42,118 nucleotides of DNA from Haplomitrium mnioides. Taxonomy: Eukaryota > Marchantiophyta > Haplomitriopsida > Calobryales. The stretch lies in contig JBNGIS010017350.1 in NCBI GenBank assembly GCA_049999725.1, forward strand, positions 1 through 42,118, given 5' to 3'. The notes beneath the pieces were generated by a model, which saw only the letters and a program-made list of their open reading frames with translations, was not told the DNA's origin and did no database searches. How positions within the stretch are numbered: the first letter of the stretch is position 1; every line of letters starts with the position of its first letter. A program made the translations under genes and the position numbers. Below, in pieces: positions 30,371-42,023 of this stretch.

Positions 30371-33300
30371 GATCATCACTCTTATAGAATATTGGTGGAT
30401 TGTGGGAGTTTTGAAACTTTCATGTCATTACGTTTTGCTAGAAAAATCAAAGAAAAAGTTATGTATATCAAGGGTAGTTTTGTGAGTATGGTTGATGGCC
30501 CAAAAATGGGGGTATTTTAAACTCAAAAGCCATTTCTCTTAAGAATTAGAAAAAATTATAGTGAAATCTATATAGTTTGTAATTTGGTTAGGACAACATG
30601 ACATCATTTTAGGCTTGTTTTAACTTGAAGATTGATCCACTCCATTAGATCGGGCAAAACAAAAATTTCAAGTTTACTCTACAAGGTAAACAATTTCTTT
30701 TGCAACATCTAGCACCATTGGTAAAGATGCCCAAAATCAATTTAGCATATTACTTCTATAGACAAAACATTATATATCTGGCACTTGGATGAAGCCTATC
30801 ATAGACTTGAGTATAAAGTGAGAAAATATTTCATCTAACTCAATGATTAATAACATTTTGAAGGATTTTTTGGATGTGTTATCAAATTATTTTCCAAACG
30901 GCTTTTGAGATGATCAAAGAATGTTGTTTTTGATTGAATTGAGGCTAAGAAATATTTCTTTTAGTTGATTCATATATCAATTTTTGTCATAGAAGTTGGA
31001 AAAGCTTTGCAAAACCTTGAAAAATCTTCTTGAAAAATATTTCATTCAATATAGTACTTTTTCTTGGTGCTCTTTGAACCAAAGAAAGATGGTGGGTTTT
31101 GTCTTTGTACAAATTATCGTGACTTGATTAACCAAACAATGAAGAATGCTAATCTTTAACAAAGTATTGATGATTTTTTGGATGAATTAAGTGGTGCATG
31201 CTTCTTTTTCTAAGTTGGACATTTGAAATATCTATTGCAAAATTTCTATCAAGCCAAGTAATGTGTTAAAAACAACTTTTTGCACAAGTTATGAGTATTT
31301 TTAGTGGAAAGTTCTTACATTTGGTCTCACTTATGCTCCAAACATATTCACAGATCAAATACATTGAATTTTTGATAACTTGCTAAAAAATTCAGCATTG
31401 GTGTTCTTTAACTACATCCTTATCTTTAATAAAACTGAAGTTGAACATTGTTATAATCTCAAAGAAATATTGCAAAGATTGCGCAATTGAAAGTTTTATT
31501 GCAAGAGATAAAAGAATTTTGGAAGCAAGAGATGATTTATTTAGGATATAAAGTGTATATGAGTGGCATCAAGATGGAAGAAGAGAAAATTAAGATTATT
31601 TTAGAGTGGCCAACGTCAAAGAATGCAAAGGATATTAAAGCCTTCAATGGATTGGCAAGCTATTACTATGTGTATTATGCCACACCATTCATGAATCTGC
31701 TAAGCAATGAGGCCAAATTTCAATTGACCGTCAAAGAGCAAGTGGCATTTCAACAACTCAATGATGTAATCTCTTACCATCTCATTCTACAACTATATGA
31801 TCCAAAGACATGTTGTATGATTGATTTTAATGCCTCTAATTTTGCTGTTGGAGTAGTGTAACAACAAGAGTTTGAGCATGGCCTTCATCCAATTGCCTTC
31901 ATGTTATGCCAATTAAATATGGTAGAGAGAAATTTTACACCTAGAGATTGAAAGCAACTTGCAATAGTTTATGCTACTAAGGTTTGGAGACACTATGTTT
32001 TGGGAAAACCTATACTTATCTGCATTGATCACAAGCCTTTGTTGCAATAAATTCATATGGAAAATATGACAAGTCATTATCATTGATGAGAGGATCAATT
32101 ACAACTCTTTGACATCAAGTTGAAGTATAAGCCAAGAAATTTCCACGCCATTCTAGATGCATTATTTCAAAGATTAGATCATTGATTAAATACATTGGAA
32201 GACACAAATATTGGCATACTACATCTTGATGAGGTAACTAGTAAAGGTACTTGGTAAACATTTTAAGAAGAGATGCATTCTTCAATCTTGTTTGGGTACG
32301 ATTGGTAGTAACAGATAGTGAGTGTCACGCTTTCTTATTAGGGATGGTATCTCTATCAAAACCATCAAATATATGTTCTACAAGATGCTACGCTTTATAT
32401 AGCTGCTTACAAGAAGCACATGAAATTCTAATCTCAAGGCATCTAGGAGTAAAAAACATTACAAAGTTGCTTCAACGTACTTAATGGTGGCCAAACCTAG
32501 TTTGAGACATTCATGGTTTAATTTTTTCTTGTAAAAGTTGTTAACAAAACAAGGTTTCCAATCAAAACCAGTAGGACTTCTTCATCTACTAATGAGCTCT
32601 AGTGCTCATTGGGAACATGCAAGTTTAGATCTTTTCACTTCACTTCCAACTTTGCCTCATGGGCTTACTGCAATTGTAATGTTTGTCGATAAGCTCAGTA
32701 AACAGATTCATTCAACACCACCAGTGGAATAGTGGATCTTTCACAATTAGCAAAAATTTACTTTAATATTTGTTTTTCCTATCATGGAATGTTCAGGGTG
32801 CTAATGTCTAATAGACATCTTTGATTCACTTGAAAAGTTTGACAAGAGTTGTTTAAGCTTTTGAGTACCAAGCTATCTATGTCTACAACTTGTCATACTC
32901 AAATTGATGATCAAACAAAGCATGCTAGTTGTATTTTGGAGGATGTTCTTCAAGCATTTATCAATGTTTATAACACTAATTGGAATAGTTTCTTACCACC
33001 TGCAAAGTTCATCTACAACAACTCCAAACAAGCAAGTACTAGAGTTTCTTCTTTCTTTCTTAATTCAGGTCAACATTCTCTTGTTCTTGATGGTTTGATG
33101 TCTCCTTCTCCTTTCAATTTTCCAAGTATTTACATATTTTTGTCTTGTTTGTCTTCTTCTTTGCAAGATGCCCGCAACCATCTTGTTATTGTTCAAAATC
33201 GGCAAAAATATATGTCGATAAAAATCATTGTGATTTCTTTTATGTTGTTGGTGACCAAACTATGCTCTCTATTCATAATCTTCACTTGTGTTTAGATACT

Positions 33301-33675
33301 CAAGTTTGTAAGTTATCTCGAGTTTGGATTGGTTCTTTCTCTAGTTCCTAAGTTATTTCTCCTCTTGGTTACAAACTTGATCGTCCTCTCCATATAAAGA
33401 TTTGTCATGCACTCTATACCTATAAACTTAAGCCTTTTGTTCTTACTCCATCTTTTTTCCAAAACATGTTCTAATTCCTCCTTTGGCTATAGTTTTTGAT
33501 GATTACAAAGAATATGAAGTAGACCGCATGTTGGCAAAATTAGTTATTAAGCAAAGGCAATGTCCACAAAGTCAATGTAAGGTTTTGTGGGTAGAATATC
33601 CACTTTATGATGCTATTTGAGAGCTTTATTCTAACTTTGAGAATGCTTAAGATGTTATTCAATTATTTGAAAGTG
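30365..33675 (+). pseudogene. Chromovirus 1 pol, second copy: protease, RT, RNase H, integrase, chromodomain
   Basis: Protease remnant at 30388-30425 (ILVDCGSFETF). RT to about 31620; the catalytic YxDD region reads FFNYILIFNKT (about 31407), so both catalytic Asp are lost. The open frame 31487-31861 covers the RT-RNase H connection (ILEWPTSKNAKDIKAFNGLA) and the start of RNase H. RNase H continues with HPIAF, RHYVLGKP, CIDHKPL to 32180. Integrase: HHCC zinc remnant at about 32415-32540, core at 32600-33070 with LDLFTSLP, FVDKLSKQIHS, CHTQIDDQTKHA. The chromodomain at 33472-33672 (EYEVDRMLAKLVIK, VLWVEYPLYDA) places it among chromoviruses. Many stops. Confidence 0.85.
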
Positions 33676-33679
33676 CATA

Positions 33680-34200
33680 ATGATGTGGGCTCACTAACTA
33701 GAAGACATAGATTATGTAACGATGTAAGCATAATGTTGTGTTATTGATTAGAAAAATATAGGAGATTGAAGGAATGGTAGTGACTACTAAAGGAGGACTG
33801 TTTTTAGTGAAGTGGTATAAGATCTTTTGTAGGGTGAAATACTTTTAGTGAAGTAGTATAAGGATTAATTTCCTTTGAAGTTATTTTAAGAGAAGTAGGA
33901 TAAGATCCTTTTAAGAGTTGAAATTGGAAGCAACTTGTAAGGGAAGGAAGAAGAATTACACATTCTTCTCAAGTATAAATAAGAGGACTTCATTGTCTTA
34001 CTTCTCATTCAAGAGTTTCTTTCAATTGGTTTGAGCTTTCGCTTGTGTAATCTTTGAAGAATTGCTTTATTTGATATTTAGTTGGCTATTTGCCATAATG
34101 ATATTTAGTAACTTTATTAGAGCTATCTTTGAGTTGTTACTCATTTGGAGTTCATTATTGAGTTTTGTTATAGATATATCCTTATAGTTTTCAATATAGT
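33680..34200 (+). repeat. Chromovirus 1 3' LTR (approximate limits)
   Basis: Follows the chromodomain directly, starting near TGATGTGGGCTCAC. It has internal AGTGAAGT-GGTATAAG repeats (33797-33890) and a TATA box, TATAAATA, at 33974-33981. The right end is not defined because no 5' LTR is available for comparison. Confidence 0.55.
33974..33981 (+). promoter_or_regulatory. TATA box in chromovirus 1 LTR
   Basis: TATAAATA in CTCAAGTATAAATAAGAGG, a typical plant LTR core promoter context. Confidence 0.5.
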
Positions 34201-34429
34201 CATTTTTTACTTTTGTCTAAAATGACAACGTGGTCTTATTTGGGTCACTTTGGTCAATTTTCTTATTTGGTCAAAGAATTGAAATGACCAAAAACAACAC
34301 AATAGTAATTTTGGAGAGTTGGTCATTTGGGACGATGTTTTCTTAGTCATTTGTATTTTGTGACCTTTGTTTTGGGTTACTTAGATTATTGCATTATTAG
34401 ATATTATGTTATTTAAGACAATGTTTTCT
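34201..34429. other. TGGTCA-rich stretch between LTR and transposon fragment
   Basis: Repeated GGTCA/TGACC motifs in both orientations (GTGGTCTTATTTGGGTCA, ATTTGGTCAAAGAATTG, AAATGACCAAAAAC) suggest a small foldback or MITE-like remnant. No gene. Confidence 0.35.
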
Positions 34430-36700
34430 TCTAGTGCAAGTACTTCTGACCATCGACATAATATTTTCTTTAATGGTTTGCAAGTTTTGTATTTTTCTTT
34501 CATTTGTTGGTTACAATGAAGAAAAATTGGCGATTATACTTGGAGTTTTTTTCCTCTATTGTTCTCTCCTAGTTATATAGTTAGTGTTGTGGTTTCTAGC
34601 CTCCCTCTCATTTAAAACTCTCATGTGCTCAAGAAGCCCCACTTGTATAGGAGTTGCAAACGACAACAAAAAATCCCATGGGCACTTCAAGTCTATTGCA
34701 CACAAGGAGTCTAATTTGAGAAAGTATTCTCAAGGGCAGCTAAAGAAATATTATAACTAGAGAACACAATACGCACAAAGGGCTACAACCAACAATTGCA
34801 AATTCCAAGCATGTAAGGGGTCTCTCAAACAATAGGTTACAAACCCCAAAAGTAGTTTTGCAATTTTTGGAGAGCAATAGTGAAAATAAATCTTATGCAC
34901 TCAGAGGGTTTCTTGCACGCAAAGGGTTACAAACAACAATAACAAATCACTTGCGTGCACAGACTCTATGCATGCAAAGAGTTGTAGACAACAAAAATAA
35001 ATCGCATGTATGCAAAGCGGTTACAAACAACAACACATGCCCTATACTTGCATGGGGTTCTAGACAACAACAACAACAAGTCTCATCCATGTGTGAGGCT
35101 ACCAAACACCCACAACAAATTCTTGTAGAACATAGAATTCTATCTACGCAAGGGGTAACAAACAACATTAATGAATGCTTTGCACTTATAAACTCTATAC
35201 TTGCATAGGGTTGCAATAAAAAACAACTAATCCTATATGTGTATAAAGTCTCATGCATGCAAAAAGTCTTCTACGTAAGAATATTTGTAATGGTTAGAAA
35301 ACAAAATATAAAACCAATCCCAAACTTAGGTGGATCTGTTCCATTGCTTGTAACTCAAACTTTCAAATAGTATTAGAACAAGAGAGGAAATAATTTTTTT
35401 GAGCATGTAGAGTCATATGTGCACATAACGTAACAATTAACAACACTAGGTGTGTAATAATATTAGAATAAAAAAGGATAAGAATCTCTTGCGTGCTTAG
35501 AGTCTCATATCAACAAATAGAATTTAAAATAGAGTGTTTAAAAGAGAATAGATAAAGCAAGAGTGAATCTTAAGTAGCAAAAACCAAAACATTTGTTCAC
35601 CTTTGTCAAACTCCAAAACGAATCTCTCATGCAATAATTCTATCTTTGTATACATTTCACAAACAACAAGTCTATTGCATTTAGGAATTTTGACATTTTG
35701 AAAATGCCTTCTCTAATGCTTTGTAAATCCAAAGGAACTCAAAATACAATTGGGATACTTGTCTTTCAAGTAAGTTGTATAATAATCATAAATCTTTCAT
35801 TTGGTAAAGTTATCGAGTAGATTGTATATCTACTTTCAATGTAATTGGAAAAAAAAATTCCATCCATATATGTACAAATATCCTTGTAGTAGATAAATCC
35901 TTCTTTCCGAAAGAGTCTTTAGAACTTACATTTTTCAAATCTTGTATACTTTGAACTCTATCATTCCTTTTTGATGATATTAGCTTAAATGCTTTTCTAT
36001 ATACAATAGTACCATGAGGCAAAGTAAATATGTTCAATAAGTTTGAATCTTATATTGATATTCTCTAGTGTAATAAGATATCTTGATTCTTCATGTTTTG
36101 CCAAAAAGTACGCTTCTTTGATAGTTCGGATGAAATTTGTCTTGCATGATAATAAACATTTATTTTGACAACATTCTCTTCAACTTTCAAAATTGACCTA
36201 GGATTGACTCTTGTCATGATAAACGTTTAGCAAAAAATGCATAATGTAAAGGGAACACTTTTTTTGGGTATTTTATCTAGATAATTCAAAGTGTATTTCC
36301 ATTTCAAAGTGTACTTCTTAAATTGATGGGAGAACTTGACCTAGCTAAAACAACATCCTTTACATAATCTAGAATGTCAAGTAGTGTTTGTTCAAGAGTT
36401 ATTAGACCTCTTGGCAATAATTCCACATAAGCATTTTCTAATTAGTAGTCATTCTCCAAACTTTCCTCCTACAATTTGATCAATTTCTTTTCTTTTCTAA
36501 ATGTTGATGTATTTGCAATTTCCACTCCAACTTTAGTAGAAGTATCTATTTAATTGAATGTTGCTAAAAATGCATCATTTCAAAATCAAAATTGAATGGA
36601 CCTTGTGACCATTTTGGAGTAAAGGCAACAAATATATTGTCACCTTGGATTTCATTGTCTTCATAAATTGTTGGTGAATACATGGTAGCAACATTATCAA
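34430..36700 (-). pseudogene. Gene A copy 3: diverged transposase-like fragment with a minisatellite-filled intron
   Basis: Minus-strand relative of gene A. Exon 1 lies between about 36700 and 35601: LPHGTIVYRKAFKLISSKRN at 36037-35810, then FTKHRRHFQNVKIPKCNR-like sequence, ending GACAAAG before GTGAAC as in the other copies. The intron (about 35600-34560) is filled by a minisatellite. Exon 2 is represented only by about 120 bp (34555-34430), matching 28055-28165 of copy 2; similarity stops before the first catalytic Asp. It is clearly more diverged than copies 1 and 2, with stops throughout. No gene B is recognisable upstream of it (above 36700). Confidence 0.6.
34620..35520. repeat. Degenerate minisatellite in gene A intron, copy 3
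   Basis: Units of about 50-60 bp containing a TTGCATGCAAAGGG-type near-palindrome followed by TTACAAACAACAACAA. The core (TGCATGCA) relates in style to the gene B minisatellite but the spacer differs. The open frames at 34858-35208 and 34947-35258 are read-throughs. Confidence 0.7.
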
Positions 36701-37999
36701 CATATCAACATAAAATCCATCAAGTTTTCTTCAACATACAACTCTTGTACTTCAATTCCTTTAAAGGAGCTCTAGTTCTTGAGTATTGAAGTTTTGTAGG
36801 AGTTTCAAAGTCCATGCACTATGAGGCTAGAGGTTTCACCAGTTTCTCCTCACGTGACTTTGATGTTGAGTGCACATTGAATATGAGACGTGGGTTGAAG
36901 TGTGCTGCAATTATCAACATACAAAAGATTCTACAAAGTGTAAGTACTCAATACAAAATATATTGGAAATCTTCAACTCTTAACTCCAAATGTTCTCAAA
37001 CAAAACACTCTTGCTTTCTCTTTTCTAACTCTCAACATACTCCCTAATCTATGACAAACCACTCCTCAAGTACTTGCCTTTCAATGAGTCTTCAAAGTAG
37101 CTCCTCCAAGAACTTCTTCAAACGCTTCCCTAATGGTTTGTCACAACTCCCAAGTCTCAGGTCTAAAATGAAAAGTCTCAAGTTCTAGAATCAAAAAGTC
37201 CCACTCCTCCCTTCTTCTTAAATACAAGTCTAAAACTAAATACTCTATCACTATAGGTAAAGAATCTATGATGTTTATCTCTCCAATTATTAAATCCTAA
37301 AAGTGCTCCTAAAATATCTCCATCTTTTGTTTTCTTCTTTCAGAAGAAGCTTCTTATTTGGAGCTTCTCTTGTCAAAGAATCTCAACAATTAATCCAATA
37401 CTTTTATGCCTTGCACTTATTTCTACAAATAATTCCTATGATGATACTTTGGGATTCTCTCAAAGAATAAGTCAAAGAACAAATTGACTTTCTTGACTTT
37501 TCTCCTCATTAGACTATCTTAAAAGAACCTCTATAAAATTCTTAATACTTATTAAATTTGCCTATGCTATACCTTGTTGAAAGGCTTCTAAGATACACTT
37601 TCTACTAACAATACTTGTGCTTTGTATTTTTAGATACTCTCTGTTTTGACTTTTTTGTAAAGCATTTTTGTAACTTTGACTGAGTATTACTCTTGGTTTA
37701 CAAGAGCTTTGTGCATTTTGTAAATTTCTAATATATGTCTTAGCCACATAAAATTCTCTTGCAAAATATCCACTTCTAAAAATTTCTAATAAGAACACAA
37801 TTTACTCTATACTCAAATCTTTACATATTGAAGAAAAATGATCAAATCTAAGTTTTCACTAATGACTTCTAAGACTTCTCCACACTTCATTTGAATGCAA
37901 CCTATTGAATGATAGCAAAAATATCACATACCACTCATAGCCATCTTATGCTCTAACATTTTATCCACTACGTTTCACTGTTCTCTTTGAGTGACGTTC
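36701..37999. other. AT-rich stretch, no gene recognised
   Basis: Short frames only (for example 36814-37047 and 37562-37798 on the minus strand), without a recognisable motif. I looked for gene B on the far side of the gene A fragment and did not find it. Confidence 0.55.
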
Positions 38000-39150
38000 T
38001 TTGTACGTGCATAAGATCGGGTGTACTTGGTTTCTTGGTTATGTCCACATCGTAGTGATGGTTTGGATCTCATATTCTCCTCGATTACTCGAGCTCGCTT
38101 CCTTTCAAGGGCCAACATGCCCACTCTTTGGTCTGTTGAGCTCCCTCCCACCTTACTGTAGGGAACTTTTTCAGCCCCAATCAAGGTGATGATCGTCTAT
38201 TGCTATTGATTCGTTGAACTCCCTCCCATCTTACCATGGAAAACCTTTTCAACATCTATTGACGCAATGACCCTTTCTTGAGCTTGATTCACACCTCTCC
38301 ATCCACCATTTCTATTTGCACCATTCTGTTGATTTGGGCATTTCTAATGAAGTATGCTCCTCCACATCCAAAACATGTAATTTTTTTATGTTTGCTTGTT
38401 ATATTGGCCCCTTTCATTACGCCCAAGCCAATTTTCAAGCCTTCTCTCCAAAGCCGACACAAGATTCAAACTCAACTTTTCTAGATGCTCAATCAATATA
38501 TACAACTCTTTCATAGTTGGATTTGAAACATGTAGCGGAGGAGCCACTACTGCCGTTATCGGTTGCACAATCATTAGTAGCATAGCAATTTTCTCTTTTT
38601 GCTCATCGTCCAAGCTCTCTTCCATCCTTAAAGCAATTTGTTAAGACTTCGCTCAAGTAGTTGGCTTTTTGTATTTCACCTTTGCTCAAATTTTAGGTTT
38701 CAAGCTTGAAATAAAATGCTTTGCCAATATGTTGTAATTCCAACTATTAGAGAATTTGCATCCTCTCTACTAACAAGTTTCAAAATTGAGTCTCTAAATA
38801 GTCTACTCTCTCAACATATGTATGTACTTTTTCACTCTCCCCTTGCTTCAAGTGCATTACCTCTTGAAGAAGTTTTTTATAGCTCTCAATTGGGAGAAAT
38901 TCCTACACCAAAGCTTTCGTCAAACTTTCCTATGACTCAAACATTTCTCCTTTTTGCTCTTTGTACTTTCTAAGAGTCTTATGTTTAAGATGTTTGGGTA
39001 GCAACGGCAATAAATCATCTCGTTGCTTCACATTGTTGTGTGGAGAAGAAGGTAGTGGTGCAAGAGACTAGAGGGAGGAGCCTTCTAGAGGGTGAAAAAA
39101 AAGGGAGAGAGAGAAAAAGAGGAGAACAAGAGGTTCTTTACTTGTCGTTT
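38000..39150 (-). pseudogene. Chromovirus 2 gag fragment
   Basis: Minus strand, 3' of the LTR. Contains LLQEVMHLKQGESEKVHTYV near 38870, a typical gag LxQGxxSVxxY segment. At about 38380-38345 is a zinc-knuckle remnant, ITCFGCGGAYFIRNAQ, in which the CxxC pair is kept but the His reads Tyr and the last Cys reads Ala. Frames are broken (38625-38386 and 38184-37975 open). Near 38110-38270 the phrase CTCCCTCCCA, then CTTAC and a TTTTTCA stretch, occurs twice as a local duplication. Confidence 0.55.
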
Positions 39151-39219
39151 GGGTTGTAGTATAGTTGCAATTATCATCTACTGAGATTTTGTAGCCACTA
39201 ATGGGAGTATTTCGGCGAG

Positions 39220-40139
39220 CGACTAATTGAAGTTGGGAATCAAAAGCGAATCAAGAATGAATACAATTAGGAACTCAATCGAATAGCCTTGTAAGTGTCT
39301 AGGCTTGTTATGTCTTTCCCACAATGCGGACTAACACGATTATAACAAGAGTAGAGACTTGCTAGCTTGATCTCAACCAGAAAGACTTCTTCGAGCAATT
39401 CTGTTGGGATCAAGCACAACTCTGCAAACTCTATAGAAAACATGTGAGTGAGAATCGAGTGGCAACTGTAGGGTTCAAAGTCAATTCTCTTATAATACTC
39501 CAACAAGTCTAGGAAATTACAACCTAGAGACTGATAGATAGGGGTTTTGGCAAAATAAAGACTTCGATAAGATAGTACACAAAACAACAGCTCAGATTGT
39601 AACACTACATATACGCATTAGCACAAACACATATAAGAGAAGCCCACAAAGAACTTCAAAAACCCACAAGGTAAGAGATGCCAAACAATATACTGTCTCT
39701 TCTTTATATACTTGATAGAAAGCTCTTCGCTTACATAGGTGGAGGAACCCCATTGGATACTTCTTTTCTCTCTCACTCTAATTAGATCACCTTTTACTTT
39801 TATTCTCCTTCTACTATATGTCTTTATTTTTAGAACTTTCTATCTCTCTTTAGTTCTCCTTCTGCCACGTGTCCTTTGATCTCGCTAGTTCTCTTTTTGC
39901 CACGTGTCATTATCTTTAGAACCTTCTCTCTACTTTAATTCTCCGCTTGCCACATGCTCTTATTAGACCCCCTCTTTCACTTTAATTCGTTGACTTTCTC
40001 TCCTCTTACAACGTGCCCAACTCTCTATAATAGCAACTATTTTTTGCTACTTTAACTTAGTAATAGCTTTCTAGACATAGTTGATAATATATCTTACTTC
40101 ATTTTTGGCTATGGCTTACTAAAGTTAGTGACCATCACA
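39220..40139 (-). repeat. Chromovirus 2 LTR (approximate limits)
   Basis: Starts on the minus strand near 40139 (TGTGATGGTCACTAAC) right after a purine-rich stretch (AATGGGGTAAGA) that may be the polypurine tract. Contains TATATAAAG at 39710-39702 and a repeated ACACGTGGCA element (three forms at about 39865-39955). The right limit is a guess; I could not find a standard primer-binding site. The 112-codon frame 39605-39267 lies inside it and has no known motif. Confidence 0.5.
39702..39710 (-). promoter_or_regulatory. TATA box in chromovirus 2 LTR
   Basis: TATATAAAG on the minus strand in ATCAAGTATATAAAGAAGAG, in the middle of the LTR-like segment. Confidence 0.5.
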
Positions 40140-42023
40140 ATCTTACCCCATTTAAAGAGGCAAAATTCTTGTTGCAATTAAGAGAGTTCTTAAAAGAGTA
40201 GACAAGTGCGCATGCATTGGCCAAATTCTTCACTTGCTCTCAAGTAGCTTCATAAAGAGGGTAGTCTTTCCAACAAACCAAATATTCCACAATCTCACGA
40301 CGACTGTGGCACCGTGTACGTTTCTTCAATAGTTGTTCAACCTCATACTCTTCATGACCATCAATAAGTTCAGGTGGTAGAGAGGGTTCTTGGGTACTTG
40401 TAAATGCCGAAGATTGAGGGACAAAAGCTCAGAGTAAAGAAACATGAAAAACAGGATGAATCTTCATGTGAGGAGGCAAAACCAACCAACAGGCCACTTC
40501 TCCAATGCAAACATAGAAAGTACTAAACTTACGCAAATGAAGCAAAGAAAGATTGGATGTGGAGAGCCAGACTTGGTCACCTACAGCAAAGGTCACCTCT
40601 TAATGATGAGCATCTTTTGTCGATTATGAGCAACTTCTAGTTTTTCCTTGGCTTGTCGAATTCCCTAGTGTAGACGATGGAGAAAGTCATAAATGGATTG
40701 ACTCTTAGAGGTCGAGTGTGATGTAGGTTGAAAACTAGAGATCGTGGTTGGATGCTCACTATACATCCAAAAGAAAGGTGTGGAGCGTGTGGAACTATTG
40801 ATGAAGTTATTGTACGAGAGCTCCACAAGAGGTAGTAGCCAATTCCATTCCTATTGTTCTTCCAAAGTAAAAGCTCATAGCATATCTTCAATGGTACGAC
40901 TAGCATGTTCAGTTTGACTATTAGATTACGAGTGATAGGTAGTAGATATAGCCAACTTGGTCTTGAGAATACCAAATATAGTATGCTAAAACAAGCTGGT
41001 GAATTGAGTGTCTTGGTCAAAAATAATAACTTTGGAAATACCATAATGAGAGTAGACTACTTCCAAATAAATTTGTGCTAACTTGAGTGTTGTCAATGAT
41101 TTGGTAGTTGGACAAATATGAATCATTTTGCTAAGCTTTTCCACAAAAACAGCAATAGCATCATAGCCCGTAGAAGTAGTAGGTAGCTCACACACAATAT
41201 CCACATTTACATGCTCCTATCATTGACTAGAGATAAGTAATGGTTGCAGTAAGCCTCATCATTTAAGGTTGGTAGCCTTGTTTTGTTGACAAGTCAAGCA
41301 ACTCCAAACATATGCCTCCACATCTTCATGTATCTTAGACCAATGATAAACATGTTGAAGATTTGCCAAAGTCTTTTCAATTCCAACATGGCTACCAACT
41401 GCGGAATCATGTGCTTCATATAAAATCTCAGTGCAAAGCCTAACATTATTAAGAACCCATACCTTTTCTTAGAAGAAAATTAATCCTCTCACCTCTTTCA
41501 CCAACTTCTTTTGTTGTGCGACAATGATCTCTTAATCTGTCTTTACTGCAGCCAACATTTGTGTCCACCAAGTAGGATGAATTGTGATTTCTAACATGAT
41601 GTTGAGCTGAGGCATGTGTGTCAAGGCATCTGTAATTTGACATTTTTTTTCTACATAAACCATCTTCATATGGAACCGTTGTCACCACTCCGCCCATTGA
41701 ATCTACCCTTTTGAGAGCTCTTTTTGAGTTTCTAGATAGATTAGAGGCTTATAGTTGGTTTTGACTACAAACTTCTTATCTCATAGATAGTGCTTCCAAT
41801 GTGCTTGGTTGATAACACAATTGCCAATGCTTCACGTTCTATGGTGTGGTAGTTCTGCTCTGCATCGCTTAATTTTCTAGAAAAGTAGGTAATAATTTGC
41901 CAACCATCCTCCTATTCTTGTTCCAAAACTCCACCTCTGGCTTTTCGTGATGCATCAATCGAAAGTTTGATTACTCGTTTAGAATTATGCCAATTAAGAA
42001 TAGAAGCATAAAGAAGTGAACAT
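40140..42023 (-). pseudogene. Chromovirus 2 pol 3' part: RNase H, integrase, chromodomain
   Basis: Minus strand. RNase H from about 42020 (SKRVIKLSIDASRKARGGVL, YFSRKLSDAEQNYH) to 41640. Integrase zinc-binding domain at 41460-41265: EAHDSAVGSHVG, YHWSKIHEDV, SCLTCQQNKA, with HHCC residues intact. The integrase core at 41205-40840 keeps VDIVCELPTTSTGYDAI and ISKVIIFDQDTQFTSLF. A chromodomain at about 40370-40160 (EEYEVEQLLKKR, EYLVCWKDYPLYEAT) ends the protein. Broken by stops and frameshifts, but less decayed than chromovirus 1. Confidence 0.85.

Larger units (their letters stand above)
28760..34200 (+). mobile_element. Chromovirus (Ty3/gypsy) remnant 1 with internal duplication and 3' LTR
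   Basis: Order on the plus strand: gag, protease, partial reverse transcriptase, then a jump back to protease, full reverse transcriptase, RNase H, integrase, chromodomain, LTR. No 5' LTR or primer-binding site is visible; the left end abuts transposase gene A. Stops and frameshifts are dense, so the element is dead and old. Confidence 0.85.
38000..42023 (-). mobile_element. Chromovirus (Ty3/gypsy) remnant 2, order pol-LTR-gag
   Basis: Read on the minus strand from 42023: RNase H, integrase, chromodomain, LTR-like segment, then gag. The LTR thus serves as the 3' LTR of one unit and the 5' LTR of the next, as left by unequal LTR recombination between tandem or nested copies. Its pol is interrupted at 42024 by the terminus of another transposon copy. 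Confidence 0.8.

Noticed and set aside
34858-35258. Overlapping plus and minus frames of 116 and 103 codons
   Set aside because: Both are read-throughs of the intron minisatellite of gene A copy 3.
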